Position numbers and translations under genes: made by a program. Below the pieces are notes generated by a model. It was not told the DNA's origin and ran no database searches. It saw only the letters and a list, made by a program, of their open reading frames with translations. A stretch of DNA of 64,000 bases from Ailurus styani (taxonomy: Eukaryota; Chordata; Mammalia; Carnivora; Ailuridae): the NCBI GenBank assembly GCA_002007465.1, contig LNAC01000336.1, positions 1,312,423 through 1,376,422 of the forward strand, given 5' to 3'. Position 1 is the stretch's first letter. Each line of letters begins with the position of its first letter. Shown here piece after piece: positions 34,629 through 46,495 of this stretch.

Positions 34629-34644
34629 GGAATCCACTCCATTG

Positions 34645-34690
34645 TTCAGAAGCTAAGCAGGGCCGGGCCCGGTTAGTACTAGGATGGGAG
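34645..34690 (+). pseudogene. 5S rRNA tailless retropseudogene fragment
   Basis: 46 bp align without gaps to positions ~44-89 of vertebrate 5S rRNA, including AGCTAAGCAGGG and GGTTAGTACT; about 41 of 46 bases match. The flanks GGAATCCACTCCATTG at 34629-34644 and 34690-34705 are identical and form a 16-bp TSD. There is no A-tail, so it fits the tailless class of retropseudogenes. Both ends of 5S are missing, so it cannot give a functional rRNA. A short GCTGTAGG just downstream resembles the 5S 3' end but lies outside the TSD. Confidence 0.88.
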
Positions 34691-34705
34691 GAATCCACTC
34701 CATTG

Positions 34706-36330
34706 AGCTGTAGGTGCACCAAAACATTGGCTGGCATAGTGGTGGAAGTTTGTTGACATAATCATTCCTCTCAGAAAAATAGAGAAAAATAAAAAATGAC
34801 TATGAAAAAATACACTCTAAGGGAAAACTCCTATAAAGATTTGGAAAATAGTTACTTTGACAGGTATTTTCTAAAGAAAGCAAAATAAAATGACAGAATA
34901 TGTGTTTATAAAATAATTCAAGAGGGTAAAGTAAGAGAGAAGAGTAAGCAATCATAAAGGAGAAGTAATCTCGGGTCATGAAAGACGGCACAGAAATAAA
35001 ATCTTATTTTCCAAATTGAGAAGCAGTGAAGGGCAACAAATGTAAAACAACTTGCAGTTCTGTCATAAGATAATCATGAATATGATTAGAGAGGAGATGA
35101 GATATGTGAAGGGTAGAAGCAGGATTTCCTGTAACTTACAAGAACTTCAGAATGTCACACCTAAACAATGTTGAAGCAATGATGAAAGACTTGTACAAGC
35201 AAGACTCTTTAGGTGGAAGAAATGGTTATGTCTGAGTCTGCAAATCACCATGCACCAAGAAATATTAAATAAGAGAGAAATACCAGAATGCAAGTTTTAT
35301 TTTATTTTGAATTTCAAAATGAAAAGAAAATCATATAAGGCCATTAGTGAAATACTTAAAGCAAATGATAATCATCACCATTGTCATCATCATCATCATC
35401 ATCATCATCAATATCAATAATAATCATTAATAAAGGCTGGATTCAAATATTTTATTGTGCCACTAACTACCAAAACATAAATAATATAAGATCATGTGTT
35501 TTCAAGGGAAGTGATTATGACCAAAACATTCCATAGTTGACAATGTTGTTCATATATGAGAAAGTAAGATGTTCTTAAGCATTCAGAATTACAAAGGATG
35601 TCATATACATGCTCCCTACTGGAAAGAATCATGAGAAGATATAATTTAGCATTCTGTATAATGAAGATAAACAAAGAACTCATGAAAGTAGGACCATTAT
35701 ATATCAAATGTAGGGTTGATGATAAATAGTAGCCCATAAGTGAATATTCCAAAATTTACCCTGGAAATCAAATGCCTGCTGTATAATAATTTAATATTTT
35801 TATTTTAGCTCTGAAACCCCAGCTAATATGAATAAGAACTGGAAGTGGAATGATAGGGAATAAAAGGAATATAATAATTCTGAGGTGGCTGAAGAGGTTA
35901 GACACCAGAATGTCTAACTGTGGCAGCATATATTGAGAATAAGCCAGTTCTTCCCCAGTTGATATAGTATATTAAGGCAATTCAAATCCAAATACCTGAA
36001 AATACTTACAGTGAGAATATGAAAGTAGTTTTGAAACATAAATGGATTGAGGAGGATCTTATCTTATGAAATATTATAAGAAAATACAAAGCTATGATAA
36101 TTAAAAGGGATGGGCACTGGTACATTAAATGAAAAAGAATATTTTAAAAGTGCAGAAAGCACAGTAATAATTTAGTATAGCATACTTTGCCCTTGCTCGT
36201 TAAAAAAATAATGGATTGTTCAAAATTAAATATTGGGTCAGTTGTCAGCATTTGCATTTAAAAAAAGAAACTCTAAAACAAAACAAAAAATCCAGAAAGC
36301 ATTATAGTACTACTTCATAATATATCATAA
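34706..36330. other. Unassigned AT-rich sequence
   Basis: No recognised gene. It contains a (TCA)9 run at 35384-35410. Confidence 0.4.
35384..35410 (+). repeat. (TCA)9 microsatellite
   Basis: 27 bp of perfect TCA repeat, followed by imperfect ATA/ATC units. Confidence 0.9.
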
Positions 36331-36339
36331 AATGTATTC

Positions 36340-37500
36340 TATATAAAGACTTAAGTATGAAAAACCATAAACATGATTGGAGAAAATGTTGGTAAGGATT
36401 TCTACTATTTTGTTGTAGAGACCTTTCCACGTATGACCAATAGCAAAATTATGGAGAAATCAATTGCCAAACTTGGCAAGAGAAAAATTAAAAGCAAAAT
36501 TAAAAGACAAATAATAGCAAATTAGGAGTATTTTCTATGTATTTCCCTGAGGAAATAATGATATTCTTAGTAGATGAATAGCACTTAAAATAAAAAATAA
36601 CAATGAAACAAAAGGATAAGTTAACCACTTTTCTTCATTAGTGAGTCCCTCTCTGTATCTCTAGATAAATTCTGTGTAGCATTCTAGCCTTTTACATCTT
36701 TCAACACCCTGTGATGTGTACTCTGTCCCCAGTAAACTGTAAGCTTATTGTAGGCCTTGTGGTCCTTGCATATCTTATTTACCTCTACATCCTAAATCCT
36801 TAGCACAGGGTCTAATGCATATATTAATTAATTAATGTTGGTATTACTGTTGAAGACCATGAATAAGAATTCACCAATCAGCACATAAGGCTGATGATTA
36901 AATAAATGAAGCTATATTTCAGTAGAAATCAAAATGCATATTAAAAATATGATTAAGATTATAAGTGACAATGCTCACAATTTGCAAAGATACAGTAAAT
37001 AAATGAGCACTTTCCTACCATTAATAGGAATAAAAATTGGTACAGCTTTTCTAGATGTTAGCTGTAAATGTGTATCAAAAGACTTATGCGTATACTCTGA
37101 CCCAAGTAATTATATTTGTAGGAACATTTCTGAAGAAACTAATCATGATAATATTTTGGGATATTCTTACTAGGTGTTACATCATCACAACCTTGTTTTT
37201 AATGAAGAAAAAGTGAAAATAATTTAAGTATTTAACCGTAGGTTATTGGTTATATCAAATGAGAGATATTAACGTAACAGAATAATTCAGTTTTCAATAT
37301 GAGTTTGTAGAAGATGATTTAATGACATGTAATGTTTTTCATGAAATTTTTTAAAATGTGGATGATACCATATAATGGGCTAAATCTTATTATCCAACAA
37401 AAATGTGTAAGGAACAACTTTAATGTAATGATGAAAATGTCTGCAAATGGCCTAGTATGATAATAAAAGTAAGGTACAAAAAAGACCCGTAGGCCCTTAA
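36340..37500 (+). mobile_element. Old L1M, sense, split by an L2-like piece
   Basis: The left part has 'aaaccataaacatgattgga' and 'aaaattaaaagacaaataat'. The right part has 'tttgcaaagatacagtaaa', 'attggtacagcttttctaga', 'ctgacccaagtaattatatt', 'gaagaaactaatcatgata'. Both follow the L1 ORF2 C-terminus to 3' UTR. Highly decayed. Confidence 0.65.
36645..36840 (+). mobile_element. L2-like 3' end
   Basis: 'agtaaactgtaagcttattg', 'tacatcctaaatccttagca' and 'cagggtctaatgcatat' match the L2 3' terminal order. It sits between two L1M segments. Confidence 0.6.
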
Positions 37501-39189
37501 TTGAAACAAATGGCACTGAACTGGCACGTCCTGTATACTTTTTTTAAAGCATATTTTCTATCCTTTAGAATAGTTGTTTCTGTTAGGTAAGTTAAGCATT
37601 TCCCTTGCACTTTTAATTTGAACAATTGATTTAGTTAGAAGGAAAAAACAACTCATGTTTAAATAATGAATTCTGGGTAAATGTTTTCCAAGATGAAGCT
37701 CATCATCAGGCCAGGGCTAGAAAGTTGTTTCTCTTTCAGCTGATGAGCAAAAGAGTGTTCCAGAATGTTTGATTTGGACATCCAGCATTAGTAGGACCTG
37801 AGTACCCCACAAAAGAAATGCTTAGGGAAAGCCCAGGGAAAGGGCAGAGGATTTATTTATTTACTTTCTTTCTTACTTACTTACAGCCATCAATATTTCT
37901 GTTTGTGTTTTCTAGCCTCTGATCTAGGTTTGGTTTTGTTTTTCAAGTGAGAGAATCTGTGTTCTTTAGCAAGGATACAAGGAAGTAACTTACATCATTA
38001 TTTGTTAAAATGTGCAGATTTCCCCAACATACCTCCTTCTTCCTCTCCTAGCAAATCCCATTGACCACCACCCAATAAAATCACCTTTCAAAGTTTGTGG
38101 TTGTTACCATCTTCTTTTAAACACACATATCAGAGGAAAATCACTGGAGATTGACATTATTTTAAACAATTTATGAGAAAGTCTGTCTGACTGTATTTCT
38201 TAGTACAAAGGATTAGGCCATTTTTAAAAATGATTTATCATTATTTTCTTCTATAGGCACCGGCAGATGAGACATAAAAATCAAAGTTTATTAGGAAAAA
38301 GTAATTATTTTTTTTTACTTAAAGCATATATGTATATATATTTTGTATACTATTGTATTTTGTAAGGGCATTTTTAAGTTTTTGTTCTTTTATTCTATGT
38401 ACATAGGTATGAGTATGGATGGGTGACATTCACTTTTAAAACGTTATTTTCACTCATCTCATATTTGAAGATGTGCCTATAAAAGGTACTAAATGGAAAA
38501 TAGGAAAGCATGCCAACAACCAAGTTGATGGAAAACATCTGAAAGAAATTAGACACATTTTCAGGAGTACTTTTCCATTCCATCTCTGTGCCCCTGGCTA
38601 GCATGTTCTTTGTACACTAGATTCCAGCTTGAGAGAAGCTGCCAAACATGCGGGATCAGTGCATGGGCCTCATGTCTCCTTCATTGATCAGACACAGCTG
38701 AGGAGGGATGTAGGCCAAGCCCCCCGCCATGACTGCATGCACCACTGATTCTAATGAGTATGTATGCACATACACACATACACACACATATGCATACACC
38801 TTTTTGCCTGCTTTTTGTAAGAGGACAGGTGAGGGAGGAGAGAGGTTTTTAAGATTTTCAAGAAATGTAAGTATATGACTTGCTAAATCACAGCAACAGC
38901 AAATGCCTATAGACTAAGTTTGTCTTGGGACAGCTGTACATTTTGTTTCAGTGTCTTCCTCCCTCCTCTGCCCACCTGCAGCAGTCACTCCTGCCTCTTT
39001 GTTAGGCCACCTAAACTGACTTCTGTTAAAATGAGACATTGCTTACTTAAATACCAGTAAAAGTTGCTTCTCTGAGGTGTTTGCAAGTCAGTCTAGAAGG
39101 GTTCTATACCTGCTGTTTGCCAACATGCTCTCAGATCTTAGGTTCCCAACTTTCTCTTGTTCTATTCTTCGTAGCAGAACACAGACCCT
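37501..39189. other. Unassigned sequence
   Basis: AT-rich, with small simple runs at 37855-37890 (TTAC/TTTC), 38330-38350 (ATATGT) and 38760-38795 (CACATA). No gene recognised. Confidence 0.4.
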
Positions 39190-39620
39190 TGCAAATTCTC
39201 ATTCCTGGACACCCTTGCCAAGTTGCTTCCAGTTGCTTTGGCCTTGGGTAGCACTGGTGGGAGATTGTAGAGTAGGAAAAGGGAGAAACAAAGGTGTTTT
39301 TTCTCTCTTTTTGACTGTTGATGGCCTCTCAGGGAGTTACCGTGTCTCCTTTGTGACCCCAACTCTTAGGGCAGCATCTCATGGCTTTTACCACTTTCAG
39401 GTGGCTCCGGTTTCTAGGGTCTGGTAATCTTCTCCCTTCCATTGTCCTATCAGAACTATTGGTATGGTAGTATCTTACTCTTGGTAATCTCTAGGTCACC
39501 CTATCATCTCCTGTTTACCCTGTCAGCTATTATAAATCCCTTATAGCTAATCCCCCCTGTTACTTTCTGTATTTACCTGGGGTGGATTTTTTTTCCTCAT
39601 TTGACCCTGAGTGACACATA
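39190..39620 (+). mobile_element. Possible ancient LTR-like repeat
   Basis: 'tgggtagcactggtgggagattgtagag' and the later 'ggtttctagggtctggtaat' recall a mammalian interspersed repeat whose family I cannot name with certainty. The 116-codon frame at 39077-39427 overlaps it and has no domain. Confidence 0.3.
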
Positions 39621-40056
39621 GGAAAGAATGTCAAGGGGCAGGAGTGTGAAGGAGTCAGCTTGCATTGGACGATTTGGGACTGCCTTCTTTACATCATTAC
39701 AGTACTCCCCAACACCACCAAGATTTGTCACCACTTGTTCCATCCCATTTTCTTCTTCCCATGTGGTTTCCTTGCTTAATATCTCAATTTCAATGAGATA
39801 TTTGGGAATGTGAGATTTGAATCAGGCAATTTTCTAACTGCATGATCTGGGCAAATTAATCCAGGTGTCAGTTTTCTGCCTTCAAAATGGTATAATACCC
39901 ATTCCGATGAACTCCACTGAGATAATAGATGTGGCATCACTTTGTAAATACTACAACTCTGTTTGGTAATGAGGTACATAAGGTACTTTACAATTCTGTC
40001 CAAATATGTATATTAGAATATTTCATGTATTTAGCAGGAATGTTTTAATAAGTACT

Positions 40057-40161
40057 ATTTTTTTTTATTATTTGCCCCAGGGGTACAGGTCCTTGAATCA
40101 TCAGGCTTACACCTTTCACAGCACTCACCATAGCACAAACCCCCCCAATGTCCATAGCCCA
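40057..40161 (-). mobile_element. L1 3' terminal fragment, antisense
   Basis: Reverse complement of the carnivore L1 end ('ttgccccaggggtacaggtc', 'cacagcactcaccatagcac'), with the T-run first. TSDs TAATAAGTACT at 40046-40056 and 40162-40172 are identical. Only about 105 bp were copied. Confidence 0.92.
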
Positions 40162-40172
40162 TAATAAGTACT

Positions 40173-40371
40173 TTATTTTTTTAAAGATTTTATTTATTTA
40201 TTAGAGAGAGAGAGACAGAGAGCACGAGGAGGGGGGAGGACCACAGGGAGAGAGAGGCACAGACTCAGACTCCCTGCTGAGCAGGGAGCCTGGTGTGGGG
40301 CTCAGTCCCAGGACCCTGAGATCATGACCTGAGCCAAAGGCAGACATTTAACTGAGCCAGCCAGGTGCCCC
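40173..40371 (-). mobile_element. Can-SINE, antisense, adjoining an L1 tail
   Basis: Flanked by AGTACT at 40167-40172 and 40372-40377. Its target lies within the TSD of the neighbouring L1 fragment, so it entered the same site afterwards. The head is partly deleted ('catttaactgagccagccagg'). Confidence 0.9.
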
Positions 40372-40832
40372 AGTACTATTTCTTTCTAAGGGGATTGATT
40401 CCTCAAGTGTACCAAAGGTGATGGTTATAATTAGGTTACCAAATGCTGGGAATGGGAGTGGCAGGGCACGGCAAGGTATTTGAAGAACATTTGGGAGAGC
40501 TTTGATGCCTGACTTGGGCCTTACTAACTCAAAGTACATAAGTAATCTACTCAGCGCATAAACAGGCTGCGCTTTACTAAATGAATACCAAAAGTATTCA
40601 TCGTGAACTCCACAGAGGACTCTGGGTTATTTTCAGTATACTTGGAACTTGCAACATTTTGTTTGCCTAGATAGTATATCAAGAACCCTGAAATAAAGTA
40701 AACAAGATCACATGTTCCACGAGGGACTTTATACCTCTTTAGAAAACACAAATGGTTAAACCAAATTCATAAACATGACCATGTGTTCAATGAAAAGAAC
40801 CTTGGAATGGAAGACAGAAAGGTGATGGTCCA

Positions 40833-41285
40833 TTGTATAAGTCAGCTAATGTTGCAGTAGTGGCTTGGAAGAAAGCACCCCCAAGTTCAGTGGCTGTTAC
40901 AGCAAGAGTGTATTTTTTCTCATTCTCAAGTCTGCAGTTGCCTAGAACCCTGCTTGGTTTGTCTGCAGGCTGAGGGTTGGATTCGGCTCTCTTCTCAGGT
41001 CTTTGCATTATTCTTCTTAGGCCATGGGCTATTCCCTGTTGGTACTCTTGGCAAATGAAAGAAGCACAGAGGGTGAAGAAGAATATGTAATACCTATAGA
41101 CATCTTGGCCCAGAAGAGTCAGACTGACACTTCAGCTTGGTCAAGCTTAGCATGGACAAAGCAGGCGGATACACTTAGCTCACTCTAGTGGGTGGCATCA
41201 TGCAGTCTCATGGCAGAGAACATAGAAGTGTAATTCTAACAAAGGGAGATCATGAAGACATAGGAACAAAAATTCAAATTACCAT
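40833..41285. mobile_element. Probable ancient LTR-like element
   Basis: Starts 'tgtataagtcagctaatgttgcagtagtggc' and contains 'ctcagtggct.ttacagca' and 'ggcagagaacatagaagtg'. This layout is shared by several mammalian MaLR/ERVL LTR-like repeats. Family not resolved. Confidence 0.45.
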
Positions 41286-41830
41286 ACCTTATATAGATTC
41301 AAATCTATCAGCAGCTATACAGTGGGATTTCAGTAAAGTTGGGCCTTCTTTTTTATGTAAAAAATAAGAGGAAATTGTATTTGCTTAAGTCTAATGTCCT
41401 GTCCAGTTCTTCATTAATTTAGAATGTGTAACAAATTCACTCATATGATTTTGAGACCTTCATATTATATAACAATGAGGATTTTTACTCTTGAATGAAA
41501 TTAATAGGATTACACTGGAAGAATTAACTGTTTCAGAGAATAAGAATTGTAAAGGTTTCTTTTTTTAATCATAAGTGTATATATGATTAGGTGATATTAA
41601 TTATATATGAATCATTTTCATGTGAATACTAATAGAGTCTTGAAAAAAATTTACTTAGAAACATTTTTTATCCAATTAATTTGGTTTATTACATATAGAC
41701 TATACTTTGATTAATTAGACATGCTATGATTTCAGATGGCCCACACTCCAATTTGTTCCCATTTTCAAGGGCTGACAGTGCAAAAATTTCTGTTTGCTCT
41801 TCTCAGGAGACAGCCATGCCTGGCACAATA
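41286..41830. other. Unassigned AT-rich sequence
   Basis: Nothing recognised. Confidence 0.4.
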
Positions 41831-41832
41831 CC

Positions 41833-42040
41833 CAGAGCCTTGTATGAGATCAGGGCATCTGGTTTCCAGTTCTGTCTCTGGCACCTAATGGCCACATGAC
41901 TGGACAAATGGTTTTGTGCATTTCTTCCTCTGCAAAATGAGAAGTCACAGATGAACCACTTCACTCAGAGGATTAGAGACATGATCAAAGGGGATTCCAT
42001 GTATAAAAGTACTTTGATAAACAGCACTTGAGCACATTCA
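41833..42040 (+). mobile_element. MIR SINE
   Basis: 'ggtttccagttctgtctctg', 'atggccacatgactggaca', 'tcttcctctgcaaaatgaga' and 'aaagtactttgataaacagc' reproduce the MIR order. Confidence 0.7.
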
Positions 42041-42501
42041 AGTTTTATCATGAGGGCATGTTTTAATTGATTTACTATTATTTGGGTATAGTAAGGCCAA
42101 TAGATCAAGATACAACAGCTATTGAAAAAAAAAGTAGTTGATTATACTCACAGATCCCAAGAGAGGGAGTACATGTCATGCCACAAGCAGGGGTGTGTGT
42201 GTGGGGGGGGAGCACATGGGGAATCACTGAAGTTGATCATGAAGCAGAGGGAAAGAGGTCAACTGTGGGCAAGCTCCTTATTGCGGTTTCCATGAGAAGG
42301 ACTGGGCTAGGTAAAGAATACAGATTTAGTATCGGCTAGTTTGAATAATTTCAGTAGGCTTGAGCTTTCCCTAGTTGTCTGGCATCTAGACCTGGGGTAA
42401 TTAGGGCAAGTATATAGTGTGCCAAGATGTGAGAGCCCTATAATAGGAGTAGTTGAGGATGCAGACTCTATTGGATGGTTTGTATTTAAAAGTGCGCCCC
42501 A

Positions 42502-42690
42502 AGGAGTGCCTGGTTGGCTCAGTTGGTTGAGCATCTTCCTTTGGCTCAGGGTCCTAGGATTGGGTCCCATGTTAGGCTCCCTGCTTAGCAGAGAGTCTGC
42601 TTCTCCCTCTCCTTCTGCCCCTCCTTATGCTCTCCTTCCCCCATGCATGCTCTCACTCTCTCTCAAATAAATAAATAAAATCTTTTTTTT
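42502..42690 (+). mobile_element. Can-SINE, sense, with internal deletion
   Basis: GAGTGCCTGGTTGGCTCAGTTGG opens it. GGCTCAG is followed directly by GGTCCTAGG, lacking the usual TCATGATC(T/C)CAG, a deletion between CAG repeats. The tail joins a T-rich run before AAAGTGC, which partly matches the left flank (TTAAAAGTGC). Confidence 0.9.
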
Positions 42691-43019
42691 TTTTAAAGTG
42701 CACTCTGAGAGAAGGACTCTCCCTGAGAAGTGGGGATAGGAAAGCAAGAGGCCAAAGCAAGGCAACTCAGACATATTGTCAGATCATACAGAACAAAATG
42801 TGTCCAGTATGGACATTCAGGGAAGATGTTAAAGCATCAGGTTGCAGAAGTTAAAAACATAGTTAATATGGGGCATCATTATTGTATCTTCCTACAGTAA
42901 TCACCCAGGGCATTCAACTTGTTTGTATGGTTGGGGACATGGGAATTATGTCACTCTAACCTTTATCTCCACAGGGCATCTCCAGCTATCTAATAACTGT
43001 TCTTTAAAAGGCATTGGCC

Positions 43020-43221
43020 TGGGCGCCTGGGTGGCTCAGTGGGTTAAAGCCTCTGCTTTCGGCTCAGGTCATGATCTCAGGGTCCTGGGATCGAGGCCCG
43101 CATCAGGCTCTCTGCTCAGCAGGGAGCCTGCTTCCTCCTCTCCCTGTCTCTCTGCCTGCCTCTCTGCCTACTTGTAATCTCTCTCTCTGTGCCAAATAAA
43201 TAAATAAAATCTTTAAAAAAA
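43020..43221 (+). mobile_element. Can-SINE, sense, young mustelid-type
   Basis: Identical TSDs AAAAGGCATTGGCC at 43006-43019 and 43222-43235. GTGGGTTAAAGCC head, with a tail of AAATAAATAAATAAAATCTTTA11. Confidence 0.97.
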
Positions 43222-43235
43222 AAAAGGCATTGGCC

Positions 43236-43929
43236 CACCAATACATCTGATTACTGGCAAAAAGTAATTATCTGAACATAATTTATACTACAATTTTCAT
43301 CTTAGATGCATAAAAATAACTTTAAAAGCTAGAGAGAAAGTTCTTCATAATAATAAATTTACCACAAAGAAGCCCTTCTATGGAAATGGCACAAAAAATT
43401 CCACAGATGAAAAGCAAAGCTGTGCCTGTGAGCCCAAAGCATGAACTGGGGAAAAGCAAGGGTCTAGATTCTAGCTCATGTGTAGCCATAACAGGGCAAA
43501 ATAATTTAGTAAATACTGGTTGCTTTACTCATCTCTTAAAAAAAAAACTTTTGTAGTTCTCTTTGCCCTTACAATGTAGTCCAAAAACATAAAATAATGC
43601 AGAATACATTTTGTAACCTCTCAACCACCATACCAGTTCACCAGTTCAGCCCATTATTTGCCTTACATTTCAGATTTCAGCCATGAAGAATTCTAACATG
43701 ACTTTGTAGTTCCCTGAAAATGCCATGTTCTCTCCTGACATTTGCTTCCTGAGAATTGCAGTGAACTTTTCTCTTTTCTGTTCTTCTGCTCCCAGCTCAA
43801 CTTAGAATCCTACTGATTCCTGGGGCCTGAGCTTAGATGTTTCTTCTTTGACAAGCCATTTTTTACCTTCCATTTTACACTTGAGCTTGATGTATAATCT
43901 AATGGGCTAGACATAGAACATCGATGGAC
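43236..43929. other. Unassigned sequence
   Basis: No recognisable gene. The later part may be degraded L2. Confidence 0.35.
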
Positions 43930-44380
43930 TGAAGTTTAATTACCTGCTTACAAATCTCTTTCCCCAAATAGTCTGCAAGTTCCATGAGAATAAATTCTGT
44001 TTTTAATCACTGTTTAGTACCAAATATCAAAACCTTGAATCTGGCACTGTGGGAGCACCAAATAGTGTCACTCACTCCAGAAAAACTTGCTGGATCCTGG
44101 GGCTAGGCTAAATATCTCTGTTTGATGTTCTTAAATTTCCTAGTTAACTCTCTTTCATTAAATATATTTTAGTGCTACTGTTTATGCAGGTGTATCCTCC
44201 ATTATACTGTAAGTTTTATAAGGATAGAAACTATGAATCATTCATCTTTGTGTCTCTAATTTCAAACACAGTGGTACAATTTAGGTACTCAGAAATTGTT
44301 TCTGTTATGACTGTTATTATCATTATTATGGTAAATGTTTTTGAATAGATGGATGAATAAATGAATAAACAAATGTAAAA
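43930..44380 (+). mobile_element. Two L2-like 3' ends in tandem
   Basis: 'gtctgcaagttccatgagaa' with 'aaaccttgaatctggcactg' (to ~44060), and 'actgtaagttttataaggat' with 'attcatctttgtgtctctaa', 'caatttaggtactcagaaat' and 'gatggatgaataaatgaata' (44180-44380). Both are diverged. Confidence 0.6.
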
Positions 44381-46335
44381 TAGGACATGATAGAATCTGA
44401 AGCTGGAATAATAATGGGGTACAGACTCTGAAATATATGTGATGCCTCATTCTCATAGGGTTTTTCCCCCAAGTATCAAGATAAAATGAAATTATTCAGA
44501 AAATCACCAAAAGTGAATAAGATAAACAAGGCATTATTATAAAAACCATAGGATAAAGTAAAAGTGAGAAACTATGATTTCTTTCAGTATTCACTGTACT
44601 TCACAATTTAGGTTGTGCTTGTTGATAAAGTTAAAGAAATTTTATCACTGTCGTCTTTTGAAAGACATTTGTGTTTATTGATTATCTTTCCTGCAATGAC
44701 CAGAAAACCAAGGCAGTGATGTCCAGGCACTGATCTCAACTCAGGGATGTCTACAGCCATCATGAGAACCAAATGTCTAATATATAGAAGGGATCATGTA
44801 TATCACTTGATGGCTGGAAGCTGGTTTTCACAATGAAATAAAAACACATATTTCCAAAGGACTGGATTACAATAATGTTCAACTTTATCCAATAGCTTCA
44901 TGCAAAAGAACCGATGAGATTCCAGGAGGAATATTTTCCACTACTTCTCCAAAGGGGTTAACTGTGACCAACTGAGCTGAAGTCAGATTTCTTCCCAAAG
45001 AGGGAAAACTCATTTGTTCTATGTCAAATATCCAGCTAAAAGTATGTATCTGAGGGAAAATAACTCACAGACTAAAAATTACAGTGAGGAGTAAACAGCT
45101 AATTTTTAAAACATATGTAAAAGTAAATTTTGATAAAGAAGGGAGAGAATCCACTCACTTGTCAGGTGCACTCCTAGGACCAAGAGCTTCACTCTTTGAT
45201 GCTTGAACCTCACCATTGGATGAGAGCATACCCAATGGGAAGATCTTGCCAAAGACTCTTCCTCTTCTCACTGCGAGCTCCTGACACCTCTCTGTTGTCT
45301 GTGGTTTCCACTGGGCAACACCTCACTGTCCTGCAGTCACCACTCAAGTCAGAGGTATGGCATGTGCAACCAGCTGTGTGGGGCATTCAGGACAGGATGA
45401 GGTGGTGGGTTGAGGGCATGGCAGAATAAGAAAAAAATGAAGAAAAGTAAGTTACTATATGTAATAGAATTTACGGTATTTTTTAAGACTGTTCTTTTGG
45501 CCACCTTAAATTTTAAGTCAGGAAAAAGGCACATTTCAATTTTTCCTCTCATTACTTCAGGGTATTAACCTACTTTGAACTCACTCTATCAGATGAACTG
45601 GTTCCACACCCAGGAGGCATTATTATCACCCAGTTCAAAAGTGTTCAACATATGGACATCATCAAAACCCAAACTGACTTTATGCTCCTCATTTCTAGTA
45701 AACAATTAAAGAAATCTAATCAAGACACATGCCTGTGTCAGGGGCTAGGCAATGCACCATTAAATGTACCATTGAGTTGTGTGCAGAGCTTGCAAGACTC
45801 CACAAACTCGTTTTAATTTTACACAAATTGAAAGACCCAGTATCTTCAGTAGGGTTCAGCTCCCATTTAAAAGCTGCAACAACAACAACCCACGATGTTA
45901 TGATGGAAAACAGAAGCTGTATCTTCAAATCACATCCATATTGGCATTTCACAACTGTAGCCTGATTGTATTGTTAATTAATTCTCGAAATGCACAGTAA
46001 GCCAAAGGGACAATTTGAGAAGAGTACTTGTCATTTAATTAGTAAATTAAGTTGTTGTTTTTTTTTAATCTCAAATGTTTCTCTATTAGTATGTACTGTA
46101 GACCAAAGTCTCACACCAGCTGGATAGTTTCAGGATAAATGGCTTTGCTTATTTCCTTCATTTATCAAGCCAGTAACTTTTCAGAAAGAGGTTGAGCTTG
46201 GGTGATAGGAAGGCAAGGGAAAAGATCAGAACAGAATGTTTGTTGTAGAGAATCTTAGAGTTCAGGGAAGGAAGGAAGAGGAGGAAATTTCTATTTCAAA
46301 ATGCTACTCTGACATCAACAGCATAGAATAATATA
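44381..46335. other. Unassigned sequence
   Basis: About 2 kb without recognised repeats or genes. Frames at 45196-45429 and 45716-45965 (both strands) are chance frames without domains. Confidence 0.4.
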
Positions 46336-46339
46336 GCTT

Positions 46340-46495
46340 GAGGAGTTTTAGGACTCGTCTAGTTCAACACCTCTTTTCTTAGAATAAAGTTTTAGGGCTG
46401 AAAGAAGTTAAATGACACATAGGAAGTTGTGTACCTAGTTAAGTAGAATGGCCTGAACTATTATTCAGGCCTGCTGACTCTAAATGTAGGGATTT
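46340..46495 (+). mobile_element. MIR-class ancient SINE
   Basis: 'ctagttcaacacctcttttc', 'gaaagaagttaaatgacaca' and 'caggcctgctgactctaaat' follow a MIR core and 3' half. Confidence 0.55.

Noticed and set aside
35384..35410. Regularly spaced short repeat (TCA)9
   Set aside because: Simple microsatellite with no spacers, not a CRISPR-like array.
40046..40381. Second SINE-L1 chimera
   Set aside because: An internal copy of the TSD separates the L1 tail from the SINE, so two successive insertions are the simpler reading.
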